A DNA stretch of 64,000 nucleotides from Streptomyces solicavernae (lineage in GTDB: Bacteria; Actinomycetota; Actinomycetes; Streptomycetales; Streptomycetaceae). Shown here piece by piece: positions 41,169 through 49,809 of the stretch. The stretch is taken from contig NZ_JASCIR010000015.1 of the NCBI RefSeq assembly GCF_029968095.1, positions 62,001 to 126,000 of the forward strand, in the 5' to 3' direction. The translations under genes were made by a program, and so were the position numbers. The notes under the pieces were generated by a model. That model saw only the letters and a program-made list of their open reading frames with translations, did not search any database and was not told the DNA's origin. Within the stretch, counting starts at the first letter, position 1. Each line of letters starts with the position of its first letter.

Positions 41169-41969
41169 TCACGCTTTCGTAAGGCGGACGCCGTTCGCGT
41201 CGCAGGGGAGCGTGTCGAGGGCGCGGTGGGCGCGGTAGTCGCGGGTCGCCTGGCGTTCCGTCTCGGCGATGGCGGTCGGCTCGACTGCGGTCACGCCGCC
41301 GAAGGGCCGGTCCACGTCTCGGATGATGCACAGGGTCGCCGTGAGCAGGCCCGTGACCACCACCAGCGAGAGGATCTGCGCGCGGTTGTTGCGGCGCGGC
41401 AGGCAGAAGCCGAGGGCGATCACGGTCACGGTCAGGGTGATCAGGAGGAACCACAGGATGCTGCTCGGGATGCTGGGCGTGGACTGGGTCTGCCGCTCCT
41501 CCCGCTCCTGAGAGCGCTCGTTGTCCGCGGCGACCAGCATGCCGAAGACCGGCTCGCCCTCCAGTTCGCGGAAGGTCTTGCGGAGGTCGGTGGACCACAC
41601 GCTGGGTGCGGCCGAGTCCTCGCCGTCCGCCATCGCCGGCCATTCCTGGGTGCGTACGGCGCGTGCGTAGCAGACGGAGTCGGCCTGGATGCGGGCCTTC
41701 GTCCCGTCGGGCGCGTACTCCGCGATCTCGACGATCTTGTCGAGCGCCCGCGCCTCCCCGCGCGCCGCGACCTCCGCCTTCCCGTGCGAGCCCGAGGCCG
41801 TGACCAGGACGAACGCGAGCAGCAGCACCGTCAGGGTGAGCAGCGGACCGACCAGGTCCTTCACCGCCATGCCTTCGTCGTCGTCGGAGACGAGCCGTGG
41901 CCGCAGATAGCGGTTGGCGGCGAGACCGGCGAGGAGGGCAAGCACGGCGATGACGATGACGAGGACCAC
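41169..41969 (-). CDS. DUF4239 (bestrophin-like) membrane protein
   Basis: 266 residues. Two N-terminal helices (VVLVIVIAVLALLAGLAAN; VGPLLTLTVLLLAFVLVTAS) and two C-terminal ones (LWFLLITLTVTVIALGFCLP; LSLVVVTGLLTATLCII) flank a soluble loop. The layout is that of DUF4239 bestrophin-like proteins; function unknown. The GTG at 41969 is chosen at the start of the hydrophobic region; the ribosome-binding site is weak (GAAGG), and upstream repeats argue against a longer form. Confidence 0.8.
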   Translation of the reverse strand: MVLVIVIAVLALLAGLAANRYLRPRLVSDDDEGMAVKDLVGPLLTLTVLLLAFVLVTASGSHGKAEVAARGEARALDKIVEIAEYAPDGTKARIQADSVCYARAVRTQEWPAMADGEDSAAPSVWSTDLRKTFRELEGEPVFGMLVAADNERSQEREERQTQSTPSIPSSILWFLLITLTVTVIALGFCLPRRNNRAQILSLVVVTGLLTATLCIIRDVDRPFGGVTAVEPTAIAETERQATRDYRAHRALDTLPCDANGVRLTKA

Positions 41970-41994
41970 GGGCGGCCGCCTTCGGGAGTCGGGA

Positions 41995-42052
41995 GGTACG
42001 GGAACGGGACGGGAACGGGACGGGAACGGGGACGGGAACGGGGACGGGGACG
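41995..42052. repeat. Tandem gggaacgggac repeats
   Basis: About five 11-12-bp units upstream of the DUF4239 gene. Confidence 0.93.
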
Positions 42053-42173
42053 AGACTTGGGACAGGACCCGCGTTCGGGCCACGTCGATCGTTCCCAGGC
42101 CGCCGCCGACACGCATGCGCCGGACGTTTGTTCCCCCACGATCGGGGGATGCGCTTGCTGCAACGGGCTCACC

Positions 42174-42295
42174 GGGGCAGAGGCCGGTGCAGAGGCCGAG
42201 GCCGGTGCAGAGGCCGGTGCCGGTGCAGAGGCCGGTGCCGGTGCACGTGGTGCAGGTGGTGCAGGTGGTGCACGTGGTGCAGGTGGCTCAGCCCT
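42174..42295. repeat. Compound tandem repeat (gaggccggtgca, then cgtggtgcaggtggtgca)
   Basis: 12-bp and 9-bp arrays in succession, just downstream of the DUF5954 gene. No gene is supported here. Confidence 0.93.
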
Positions 42296-42329
42296 CGCCG
42301 CTCACGCCCCCTCGGGCCCGGTTCCCGCC

Positions 42330-43508
42330 TCACCCCTCCCCGCTCACGCCCCTCCGCTGCTGCTCCCGCTCCTGCTCCCTGCGTTCCCTGACCGCCAGGC
42401 GGCGCTTCTCCTCCTGCTCCCACAGGGCCTGGAACTCCCGTCCCCGCTCGTCGAGTTCGGGCGGGTCGGGGTCGGGGTCGTCCTCGTCCTGCCACAGCCC
42501 CTGCTCCTTGAGCTGCTGCGCGTGCACCTCGACCGGAGGCTCCGGGTCGAAGTCGCTGGGGCGCGGGCCCTCGGGGCCGTCGGGGCCGACCCGGACCAGC
42601 CGCTCGACCCGCGTGATGCGGTACCGGCTACCGTCCACGCTCAGGCTGTTGCCGCGCTTCTCGTCCAGGCGGTCCGCCGCCTCCGCGTACACCGCACGCT
42701 CCTCCTCCGAGAGGCGCAGGCTGAACGGGCCCATGACCCGCAGCCAGCCGGCCAGGCTGTCCCGGGCGCCCTGGGGTGTGGTCGCCGCCCCGCCCGGGTC
42801 GAGCGCCCGCCACTTCCCGTCGGCCCGCTCCGACACCATGAACACGGCGGGCAGCAGCACACCTCCGGGGTACCGCTCGGCGGCCCGCACCGCGTCCTCG
42901 CGCGCCTCGGCGCCGGCTTCGGGGAGCGTGCCGATGAACCGTACGAGATCCAGCTTCAGGAGGCCGTCGGAGAGGCCGGTGGTGGTGTACGGGTCGACGA
43001 CCAACCTCTTGGTCCTGGACGTCACCCGGTACGCCTCGCCGGGCTCGCCCGGGTCCGGGTCGGAGGGGCGGGGCGGCTCGGGTCCGCTGCCGCCCATCCG
43101 GATGAAACGGGAGGCGCGGACGATCCGGAAGCGCTCGCCCCGTACCCGGATCTCGTCGACGACCTCACGGTCCATCCGCAGCGCCGCCGCCATCCACGCC
43201 TTCTGCGCCTTCGCGTCCCCGGCGTCCTCGGCCCCCTTGGCCCGGCGGCGGAACCGCGAGCCCAGGGAGTCCCGGGAGCCCTGGGGGGTGTCGGTGCTGT
43301 ACTCGGACAGCTCCCAGCCGCCGGTCTCGCACTCGCGCGCATGGAAGAACTCGGCGATGCCCACGCCCTTCAGGTCCGGGTACCGCTCCCGCGCCTGCCA
43401 CGCCTCCTGGTCGGCGAAGGCGGCGATGGGTCCTGGCTGCGGCGCGACCCGGAAGGTGAGATAGCCGGGCACACTGTCTTCGTAACCGCTCATGTACTGA
43501 CTGTGCAT
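42330..43508 (-). CDS. DUF5954 family protein
   Basis: 392 residues from the ATG at 43508 (starts at 43526 and 43493 are also possible; none has a strong ribosome-binding site). The family pattern begins VPGYLTFRVAPQPGPIAAFA with QEAWQARERYPDLKGVG, then repeats a TPQGSRDSLGSRF / TPQGARDSLAGWL motif twice, showing an internal duplication of about 190 residues. The C-terminus is highly charged (KRRLAVRERREQEREQQRR). Soluble, with no known activity. Confidence 0.85.
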   Translation of the reverse strand: MHSQYMSGYEDSVPGYLTFRVAPQPGPIAAFADQEAWQARERYPDLKGVGIAEFFHARECETGGWELSEYSTDTPQGSRDSLGSRFRRRAKGAEDAGDAKAQKAWMAAALRMDREVVDEIRVRGERFRIVRASRFIRMGGSGPEPPRPSDPDPGEPGEAYRVTSRTKRLVVDPYTTTGLSDGLLKLDLVRFIGTLPEAGAEAREDAVRAAERYPGGVLLPAVFMVSERADGKWRALDPGGAATTPQGARDSLAGWLRVMGPFSLRLSEEERAVYAEAADRLDEKRGNSLSVDGSRYRITRVERLVRVGPDGPEGPRPSDFDPEPPVEVHAQQLKEQGLWQDEDDPDPDPPELDERGREFQALWEQEEKRRLAVRERREQEREQQRRGVSGEG

Positions 43509-43544
43509 CAACTCGCCGTTCCGCACGGGCGAATTGACCGATCA

Positions 43545-43613
43545 CGGGAGGTACGGGAGGTACGGGAGGTACGGGAGGTACGGGAGGTACGAGAGGTACG
43601 GGAGGGACCGCAT
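43545..43613. repeat. 9-bp tandem repeat gggaggtac, about 7.5 copies
   Basis: A nearly perfect array just upstream of the DUF5954 gene. Each unit contains an SD-like ggaggt on the plus strand, but no start codon follows. Confidence 0.97.
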
Positions 43614-43760
43614 GCGAGGTCTCGGCCGGTTGTCGCACCATCTGTCGGCCCAGTGAAGCCCGTCACGCGCAGACGGGGCCACGACGAAAAACCGATGCCC
43701 CGCACAGGCGGAGCTTATGGAGTGGCCGGGCCCACCGGGTGGCGATCGGATGGACCCGGC

Positions 43761-43810
43761 CTGCTTCCCGCTTCCCGCTTCCTGCTTCCCGCTTCCTGCT
43801 TCCCGCTCCC
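43761..43810. repeat. 7-8-bp cttcccg/cttcctg tandem array
   Basis: About six units just beyond the stop codon of the membrane-protein gene at 43811. Confidence 0.93.
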
Positions 43811-44299
43811 TCAGAGGCGGCGCAGCCAGGTGGCGATTCCATGGCCGAGGGCGAGGTAAATCAGCGCCGGCAGACCGTAGTTGAGGAGAACGCGAAGCCC
43901 TTCGACGTCCATCGTGAATATGTCCTGCGCCCACCAGCCGAACCATTCGGCCGCGCCCTGCACGAATTCGACGAAGGGATTCGCACGATTGGCGTCGAGC
44001 AGGTACAGCACGATCCACAGACCCAGAATTGCCGCCGCGACATCGCCGACCGACTGGACGAGTAGGGCCGCGCGCCGCTGCCCGGAACCGTCACGGGGAC
44101 GCTCGCGGCGGGCGGGACGGTAGGCCGGCTGCGGGGCTTGAGCCGGGGCGGGGGCAGGGGCGGGGTACGGACCGTGGCCGGGGGTGGGGCCGGGTGCGTG
44201 ACCGTACGGGCCGGGTGCGTGACCGTACGGGTCGGGGCCGTTGTACGGCTGCCGGGGCAGGGGTTCGGTGTCACTCACGGGGATACCAATCCGGCGCAT
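43811..44299 (-). CDS. Proline-rich small membrane protein
   Basis: 162 residues. A cytoplasmic N-terminus holds PYGHAPG and PAPAPAPAQ repeats; two hydrophobic segments follow (LVQSVGDVAAAILGLWIVLY and LLNYGLPALIYLALGHGIA). This type is common in actinobacteria, with no known function. The ATG at 44299 has GAGG five bases upstream; a GTG at 44278 is the alternative. Confidence 0.78.
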   Translation of the reverse strand: MRRIGIPVSDTEPLPRQPYNGPDPYGHAPGPYGHAPGPTPGHGPYPAPAPAPAQAPQPAYRPARRERPRDGSGQRRAALLVQSVGDVAAAILGLWIVLYLLDANRANPFVEFVQGAAEWFGWWAQDIFTMDVEGLRVLLNYGLPALIYLALGHGIATWLRRL

Positions 44300-45117
44300 T
44301 CACGCCTCGGATACAGAAAAGAGCCACAGGGAGGCTGATGTCCGGAAGGCGAAGGCGACCGCCGTGGCCCGGTTGCGGGGCGCACCCGCATGCCCCTCTG
44401 CGCCGCATCACGGTTCCCGCGTTACACACGCTCCGTGATCTTCCCGGCCTCGGGGAAACGGCAGGGCACACCCCGTACGCCCCTCAGTCGCGAAACGCGC
44501 ACAACCGGGGCCGCCACCCCCCACAGGAGAAGACCCCGGTTGCGCCGAGTGCGGCCGCTATGCGTTCAAAGCCGCATTCTGTTCAGCGGCACACGGAATT
44601 GGAGCGTTACACCCCCCGGGCGAAACCTCACCCGGTGAAGATCCGGCGAAGACGGGCGGGGCACCACCACGAGGGGAGGGACGCCACCGCGAGGGGAGGG
44701 GCGCCACCGGGAGCTGGGACCTCATCGGGAGCTGGGACTTCACCGGCCGACGCCACCAAGGTCACCCCGCCGCTACCCGGCACATACAGGGCGGTCACAA
44801 CCGAAGTGGCGCAATACCCCCTGGGCGCTCACCGAGAGCGCCCGCTTCCATGGTCTGCACGGTGCGTGGCTGACCGGCGCCACGGCCGTACGGGGGAGGG
44901 GGATCAACGTGCGCACATCCGCTCGCGATGCTGCGCGCACGCATCTCTGCCTGCCTGCCGAGGCGGAGCGTCGCACTCCGCCCGGTCGCCCCGCCTCTAC
45001 CGCCACCGGCCCGTACACCGTGTGCGGTGTGCGGTGTGCGGTGAGCGGATTCCCACGGCGCTCGCATGTCTCGCAGGGGACGCTCCCGGGCGCCTTCCGC
45101 CGAGAGGAGACAGGCAA
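44300..45117. other. 818-bp stretch without a recognised gene
   Basis: The region precedes a secreted-protein gene. Several long frames cross it but none shows coding character or a known domain. It holds direct repeats at about 44668-44752 (gaggggaggg and ggagctgggac(c/t)tca) and a gtgtgcg repeat at 45019-45045, and probably the promoter of the gene at 45118. Confidence 0.6.
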
Positions 45118-46182
45118 GTGGCAGTAGTGAGAAGACTTCTGGGTTCGGCTGCGGGAGCGGCGGTGCTGCTCGGCTCGGGCCTGGTGGCACCGGCGCAGGC
45201 TGCCGGTACACCGACCGGCAGCATGGACGGCGCGACGGCGGAGGCGGTGCGCATCGCCGAGCGGATCGACGAGGCTTTCCCGGACACCGGGCAGGACCCC
45301 GCCCGCGCCCGAGCTCGGCCCGGGCAGGGTCTGGTGGCCGACGGCCACCGTCTGCGCATCGACCTGCCCGACACCAGCCGCGACACCCTGACGCTGGCCC
45401 GAACCGACACGGACACGGACACGGACACGGGCGCAGGCACAGGCACACGCACAGGCACAGTCGACCGCACCCCGTTGACGCTGGGCCTGCCGAAGGGCGC
45501 GGCGCAACGCCCCGCTCAGCCGACGAAGGACGGCACGGTCGCCTACCCCGACGCGCTGCCTCACACCGACCTCGCCGTGCAGCCGCTGCAGCGCAGCGCC
45601 CGGGTGCAGGCCGTACTGAAGGACGCGGCGGCCCCCACCGAGCTCACCTACCCCGTGGACGTACCGGAGGGAGGCCGGCTCAGCCAAGGCGAGGACGGCA
45701 GTGTCGCCGTCCTGGACGCACGCGGAAATCCGGTGGGCGGCATCGACGCCCCGACGGCCAGAGACGCCGACGGAAAGGCCGTGCCCGCCTCGTACCGCAT
45801 CGAGGGGCACAGCGTGGTGCAGACCGTCCGGCACGACACGGCCGCGCACCCCGTGGTGACGGATGCCCAGGCGAGCGCCGGCGCGATTCTCTCGGCACGC
45901 TGGGAGGTACGCGGAGACGGACCGTCCTTCTACGTGTGGACGGCCGACTGGTTCCGCCACAACCAGCTGATCCGCCCCAACACGGGCACGGTCGGCGCCT
46001 GGGCAGAAGTGCTCGTTGAGTACGGGCACCTCATCCCCCACAACCGCGGCGGCCTGTACGACCAGTTCGCATGCCACCACCAGTTCGCCCAGGGCAACCC
46101 TGTCTGGCACCTGGAGGACTGGCGCCAGGACGGCTCCTACCTCTGGACGGTCTGGCACGAGTGCAACCCGCCCCGCGCCTGA
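45118..46182 (+). CDS. Secreted DUF2599-like protein
   Basis: 354 residues. The signal peptide (VAVVRRLLGSAAGAAVLLGS to PAQA, about residue 28) is followed by a variable region with a Thr-Asp/Thr-Gly repeat (about 97-117). The conserved C-terminus is LYDQFACHHQFAQGNPVWHL ending WHECNPPRA; that Cys-rich end resembles DUF2599. Extracellular, function unknown. The GTG at 45118 has GAGGAG upstream. It ends 14 bases before the first tRNA-linked hairpin, so it borders the island. Confidence 0.8.
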   Translation: MAVVRRLLGSAAGAAVLLGSGLVAPAQAAGTPTGSMDGATAEAVRIAERIDEAFPDTGQDPARARARPGQGLVADGHRLRIDLPDTSRDTLTLARTDTDTDTDTGAGTGTRTGTVDRTPLTLGLPKGAAQRPAQPTKDGTVAYPDALPHTDLAVQPLQRSARVQAVLKDAAAPTELTYPVDVPEGGRLSQGEDGSVAVLDARGNPVGGIDAPTARDADGKAVPASYRIEGHSVVQTVRHDTAAHPVVTDAQASAGAILSARWEVRGDGPSFYVWTADWFRHNQLIRPNTGTVGAWAEVLVEYGHLIPHNRGGLYDQFACHHQFAQGNPVWHLEDWRQDGSYLWTVWHECNPPRA

Positions 46183-46195
46183 CGAACAGCAACAG

Positions 46196-46230
46196 AAACC
46201 CCAGGCCAGAACCCATCTGACCTGGGGTTT
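46196..46230. terminator. Hairpin beside tRNA-fragment copy A
   Basis: AAACCCCAGG (46196-46205) pairs with CCTGGGGTTT (46221-46230). The same hairpin occurs beside copies B and C. With its A and T ends it can terminate in both directions. Confidence 0.88.
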
Positions 46231-46234
46231 CACG

Positions 46235-46277
46235 GAGCCCCCTGTCGGATTCGAACCGACGACCTACGCATTACAAG
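46235..46277 (-). repeat. tRNA-Thr 3'-half copy A (attachment-site remnant)
   Basis: 43 bp identical to the 3' part of the intact tRNA-Thr gene (50777-50819), from the anticodon arm through the acceptor end. The 5' half of a tRNA is missing. It is the distal boundary of the island. Confidence 0.92.
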
Positions 46278-46505
46278 GGCCTGCAAGATCGTGACTGCGT
46301 CGCCGGAGCCGAAGCGCCCATGTACGCCTGTGGGCCCTGCGTTCAAGAGCTCCAGGAACGCGTTCGGCAATCAATCCTCCTGGAGGACCAGCCTGCTGAC
46401 ACCACTCATCCTGGCCAGACCGCCGGGTCCGACTCGCCTGCTGGACGGCGCGCTGACAGGAATCGGGCTCAGAGCAGGTTCCTGCGCCGCTGAGGTCCCG
46501 CACTG

Positions 46506-46685
46506 GTGCCGGAACCGCCCCACGTAGGCAAGAACGCCGCCGAGGCCACCGCCAAGCTGATCCCCCTCCAGCGCAGGGCCGAGGAAGAGAAGGCGGCCCG
46601 CAAGCTAGCGAAGGCCGCCAAGAAGTCCAAGGCAAATCGGCGCGGGAAGGGCAAGAACAGCAAGCGCGAGAAGGCCAAGAAGTAG
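46506..46685 (+). CDS. Small Lys/Ala-rich basic protein or gene remnant
   Basis: A 59-codon frame from GTG 46506 to TAG 46685. The product is strongly basic and helical (EEEKAARKLAKAAKKSKA, then NRRGKGKNSKREKAKK). It has no ribosome-binding site of note. It could be the C-terminal remnant of a larger nucleic-acid-binding mobile-element protein. It lies just inside copy A of the tRNA repeat. Confidence 0.35.
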   Translation: MPEPPHVGKNAAEATAKLIPLQRRAEEEKAARKLAKAAKKSKANRRGKGKNSKREKAKK

Positions 46686-46867
46686 TTCCCGGCCTCCTCG
46701 GATCACCCAAGCCATCCACACCACCTCGGCTGCACGCCCCGATCGCCCAATATCAGAAAGCTCCGGTTCAAAGGGCATCTGACCTGCGGTTGGAACCCTT
46801 CGGGGCGCCCCATGCGTCCCCTCTTGCTGCAAGGATGCAGAGCACATACGTCTTGAGGGGGAACTGT

Positions 46868-47200
46868 ATGGCTGAGTTGCGTGACGGCGAGCGGGGTTAT
46901 GCCGCCGATCCCGGCGCGATCAAGAAGGCCGGAGGCGATGCGCTCGAAATCCGGCAGGCCCTGCTGGCCGCGGCGGAGCCGACTTGCACCGCGACGCGTC
47001 GAGCGGCAGGGGGCGTGGACGGCTGGCAGAGCGAGGAGCAGCTGAAGAGCACCGCGCGGCTGTGGGACGACCAGAACAACGCCCTCGCCGAGAGGATCGG
47101 ACGCACCGGCGGGAACCTGCAGTACAACAGCCAGAACTACCTGGCGGCGGAAGCGGTCAACACGTCCGGCATGCAGGGTGGTGACAACCCGTGGGGATGA
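46868..47200 (+). CDS. WXG100-like type VII secretion substrate/partner
   Basis: 110 residues. Two amphipathic helices flank a WXG-like turn (GVDGWQSEEQ, Trp53), with ALEIRQALLAAAEPTCTATR before and LWDDQNNALAERIGRTGGNL after. The size and layout fit ESAT-6/WXG100-type proteins, secreted as helical hairpin dimers through type VII systems. The ATG at 46868 has GGGGGA seven bases upstream. It overlaps the next gene by ATGA, so the two are co-translated. Confidence 0.8.
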   Translation: MAELRDGERGYAADPGAIKKAGGDALEIRQALLAAAEPTCTATRRAAGGVDGWQSEEQLKSTARLWDDQNNALAERIGRTGGNLQYNSQNYLAAEAVNTSGMQGGDNPWG

Positions 47201-48312
47201 CGGTCGCCCAACTGGAAGGGGCCGACGCCGACCTGGTGCTCAAGGCGGCGGAAGCCTGGGAGGAACAGGTTCGGAAGCTCAAGGGCCTGGCCACTCGCTA
47301 TCGGACCGAGGTCAAGGAAGTCCTTGAGAAGAGCGGCTGGTCGGGCCCCGCGTACGAGGCGGCTCGCAGCAACTGGGTAGCGGAACTCACCCAGCTGGAG
47401 TTCGCGCAGGAAGAGGCCGACGCCATTCGGCTGGCCCTTGAGATGGCCGTGGCCGACATCCGCACCGCACAGCAGCACCTTCGCGCCGGCCTGAAGAAGG
47501 CCCGCGAGAACGGCGCCGAGGTCGCGCCGGACGGAAGCCTCGACCTGCCGCCGGCGTTGATCCACGACCCCGACTCCCGCAGCGGCCCCCTCCGGGACAA
47601 CCTGACCGAGGCGCACACCCAGATTCAGGACGCGCTGCGGATGGGCGACAAGGCCGACGAACGGATCGCCTGGGACCTCAAGGACGACGGTGGCACGCGC
47701 CGGGACGCGTTCAACGACGTCGTCCACATGGGGCGCCGCAAGAGCCCCAAGGAAATCCTCCGCGAATACCAAGTCACCGACGACCCACGTGGAGTGACGG
47801 ACTACTTCGGTGAGCAGATCACGCAGGGGGAGGCGAACCTGCTCAGCGACCTGAGCCTCACCGACAAGAGCGACTTCAAGGACATCAAGGAGCGTGCCTG
47901 GGCCGAGTGCCAGGCACGTTTCCCCGAGGACAACAACGACGGCCATATGGACGCCTTCAGACACGCGTACTGGAACGCGCTGATGACCAAGCGGTTCGGC
48001 CCCGAGTGGGCCGAGCAGTACGGAACCGCTCACGAGCGCCTGCCGGGAAATCCGAAGGACCGGGAGGCCATGGACCTCTACAACAACGAGGTCGGGCGCC
48101 GCATAGCCATGAACAACCCCAACGACACACCGGCCCAGTTGGCTGCGAAGATCCAGTCGGCGGTGCAGCTCGGAACGACCGTGGTGATGGACCGCGACGG
48201 GAACCTCGTGGCCAGCGACAAGGTGGAGATCGGGGAGCACGGGCACACCAACAAGGTGCCGGGCGCCCGCGACGAGGGCAGAGACCCGGGCGACCCGGGT
48301 CCGGGGAGTTAG
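47197..48312 (+). CDS. WXG-type protein with DUF6973-like C-terminal domain (candidate effector)
   Basis: 371 residues. The N-terminal half is a helical WXG-type region (SGWSGPAYEAARSNW, Trp48-Ser-Gly) suited to type VII export. The C-terminal domain has the conserved block DGHMDAFRHAYWNALM (from about residue 248), followed by AHERLPGNP and the EAMDLYNNEVGRRIA helix, which I associate with DUF6973. The invariant His/Asp/Arg-His/Asn pattern could form an active site. It sits between a WXG100 partner and a membrane protein, the order of many polymorphic-toxin cassettes. The toxin role is inference. Confidence 0.8.
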   Translation: MTVAQLEGADADLVLKAAEAWEEQVRKLKGLATRYRTEVKEVLEKSGWSGPAYEAARSNWVAELTQLEFAQEEADAIRLALEMAVADIRTAQQHLRAGLKKARENGAEVAPDGSLDLPPALIHDPDSRSGPLRDNLTEAHTQIQDALRMGDKADERIAWDLKDDGGTRRDAFNDVVHMGRRKSPKEILREYQVTDDPRGVTDYFGEQITQGEANLLSDLSLTDKSDFKDIKERAWAECQARFPEDNNDGHMDAFRHAYWNALMTKRFGPEWAEQYGTAHERLPGNPKDREAMDLYNNEVGRRIAMNNPNDTPAQLAAKIQSAVQLGTTVVMDRDGNLVASDKVEIGEHGHTNKVPGARDEGRDPGDPGPGS

Positions 48313-48315
48313 GGC

Positions 48316-48795
48316 ATGGGGGCGGGCATGCAGGGCGTCCGCAAGGCGTGGCTGGTCACAGTGCCGGTACTTGCCTTGGGGCTGGGTGGCGCCTGGTATC
48401 TGCTCATCAGAGAGACGCCGCTGCCCAGTACTACGGACAAAGCCCTCCAAGCGAAGCTGGACGAGGCGGTACGGACACCGGAGGCAGTGCCACTGTCCGG
48501 CATGACCGGGTTCGACTGGGACCGAGTGCAAGTCTTCGCGTACGGGACCGACAGCGGTGACATCTCCGACGCGGTCGGGGACCCGATCGAGTGGTCGGTC
48601 TCCGCGACGTCGTACTCAGGCCCTTCGCTCTGGGTGTTCACCGAGAACGGCGAGGCGGTGCGCGCCGTGCAACTCGACGCGAACGTTCCGAAGGGCGGGC
48701 CGAGTTGGCCACACGGGGTCCAGGTGTCCGGTGGTCCGGACGCGAACATCGTGACGCTGAAGCCGGCTGCACGCGCCGGCGCTGGGTCGGCGTAA
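48316..48795 (+). CDS. Membrane-anchored protein, candidate immunity factor
   Basis: 159 residues. One N-terminal helix (AWLVTVPVLALGLGGAWYLL, about 11-30) anchors a soluble extracytoplasmic domain: MTGFDWDRVQVFAYGTDS, then GPSLWVFTENGEAVRAVQLD. The pattern resembles small lipoprotein-like or membrane proteins found next to WXG effectors. It starts three bases after the effector stop with GGGGAG as ribosome-binding site. No family recognised; an immunity role is suggested by position only. Confidence 0.72.
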   Translation: MGAGMQGVRKAWLVTVPVLALGLGGAWYLLIRETPLPSTTDKALQAKLDEAVRTPEAVPLSGMTGFDWDRVQVFAYGTDSGDISDAVGDPIEWSVSATSYSGPSLWVFTENGEAVRAVQLDANVPKGGPSWPHGVQVSGGPDANIVTLKPAARAGAGSA

Positions 48796-48999
48796 GCCCG
48801 CACACGAAAGGTTAGCGTCTGCCGGGCCTGGGGCGTATTGGCCTGGATCAAGGAGCGGCTCGCGCGAGGTGCTTGATCCAGACCACCGAGGCACTCCGCA
48901 ATCCCGGAGGCGCCCCCCCGCTACTCCCTCACGCATCGCTCACGCAAGCCGTCCCCCAGCGTCCCGGCCGTACAGCACATCGCACCCCGAGCGACAGAA

Positions 49000-49032
49000 A
49001 ACCCCAGGTCAGACACGCCCTGACCTGGGGTT
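49000..49032. terminator. Hairpin beside tRNA-fragment copy B
   Basis: aaccccaggtcag and ctgacctggggtt form a perfect 13-bp stem with a seven-base loop, directly before copy B. Confidence 0.9.
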
Positions 49033-49037
49033 GACCG

Positions 49038-49077
49038 GAGCCCCCTGTCGGATTCGAACGGACCTACGCATTACAAG
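49038..49077 (-). repeat. tRNA-Thr 3'-half copy B (attachment-site remnant)
   Basis: 40 bp matching the tRNA-Thr 3' part, with a three-base deletion and a change in the T-arm region (gaacggacc instead of gaaccgacgacc). Non-functional as a tRNA. It separates the two cargo blocks. Confidence 0.9.
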
Positions 49078-49510
49078 CGATCAAGCATCAAGATCCTTGA
49101 TCAAGGCTCTACCTGCGGTTTTCCCGCCTCAGTGTCGGATCCGTGCGCCTGACCTGCTCTTATCCCGTCCCTTCCTGTCCCGTCGCATCCCGCACCGTGA
49201 AGACCGCTCTCGGGCGGTCCGGCCAAACGGCGGCCAAACGAAGGCCCTCTGGCCGAACGCGGGCCGAACAGTTCGGTCTGGGCGAGGGCTGTCGCGCCCG
49301 CGAAAGGGGCCGCTTCTCGGTGTCGCAGGTGACGCGGCCGACGGCGAACTCCGGGCCTGCTCAGTGCCGTTCAGGCACACATCCCTTCCCTGCTCCCTTC
49401 CAGGGCTCGGCAGCAGTGGGTGCGGGCAGGGCGTGCGGCCGCTACAGACAAAGAGCTTCCCCACGGCAATGGGTATCGGAGTACCCTGAGATACCGGAGG
49501 TGGTTCAGGC
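49078..49510. other. Intergenic part of the island
   Basis: 433 bases with no supported gene. It holds short direct repeats (cggccaaacg at about 49220 and 49231; gaacgcgggccgaacag) and presumably the promoter of the ribbon-helix-helix-like gene. Confidence 0.5.
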
Positions 49511-49801
49511 ATGACAGCGCAGACGGCGGGTGCGAAGACTCGGACTTCGGCCCCACTGAAGGTGGATCTCGACACGGACCAGTTGATCACTCAGGGGGCG
49601 CACTTCCTGGGGGTGACGAAGAAAGAACTGGTAGCGGACGCGGTGCGCATGTACGTGGAGCACCGGCGCGAGGAGATCCGGCAGGGTATGGCCGATTCGA
49701 TGCGAGTCCTGGACGGCACCACGAAGGCGCGCGTCGCGCTGCTGACAGGGATCTCCGCCGAAGACATCGACCGGCTCGGCGGCATCGACGAGGAGAGGTA
49801 G
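49511..49801 (+). CDS. Ribbon-helix-helix-like protein (candidate antitoxin)
   Basis: 96 residues. LKVDLDTDQLITQGAHFLGV reads as a beta strand and helix; TKKELVADAVRMYVEHRREE is the second helix, the ribbon-helix-helix pattern of MetJ/Arc repressors. An acidic tail (GISAEDIDRLGGIDEER) follows. GGAGGTGG lies ten bases before the ATG. The next gene starts nine bases after the stop. The layout suggests an antitoxin or an autoregulator of its partner. Confidence 0.75.
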   Translation: MTAQTAGAKTRTSAPLKVDLDTDQLITQGAHFLGVTKKELVADAVRMYVEHRREEIRQGMADSMRVLDGTTKARVALLTGISAEDIDRLGGIDEER

Positions 49802-49809
49802 CACGCTCC

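Noticed and set aside
43545..43613. CRISPR array
   Set aside because: The units are contiguous 9-bp repeats without spacers; no cas gene is in the window. The other tandem arrays fail for the same reason.
45118..46182. DNA/RNA non-specific nuclease as identity of the secreted protein
   Set aside because: No DRGH-type or HNH motif; the conserved Cys-rich C-terminus fits a DUF2599-like domain instead.
46235..49077. Additional tRNA-Thr genes at 46235 and 49038
   Set aside because: Both have only the 3' half; D-arm and 5' acceptor strand are missing, and one has a damaged T-arm. They are attachment-site footprints.
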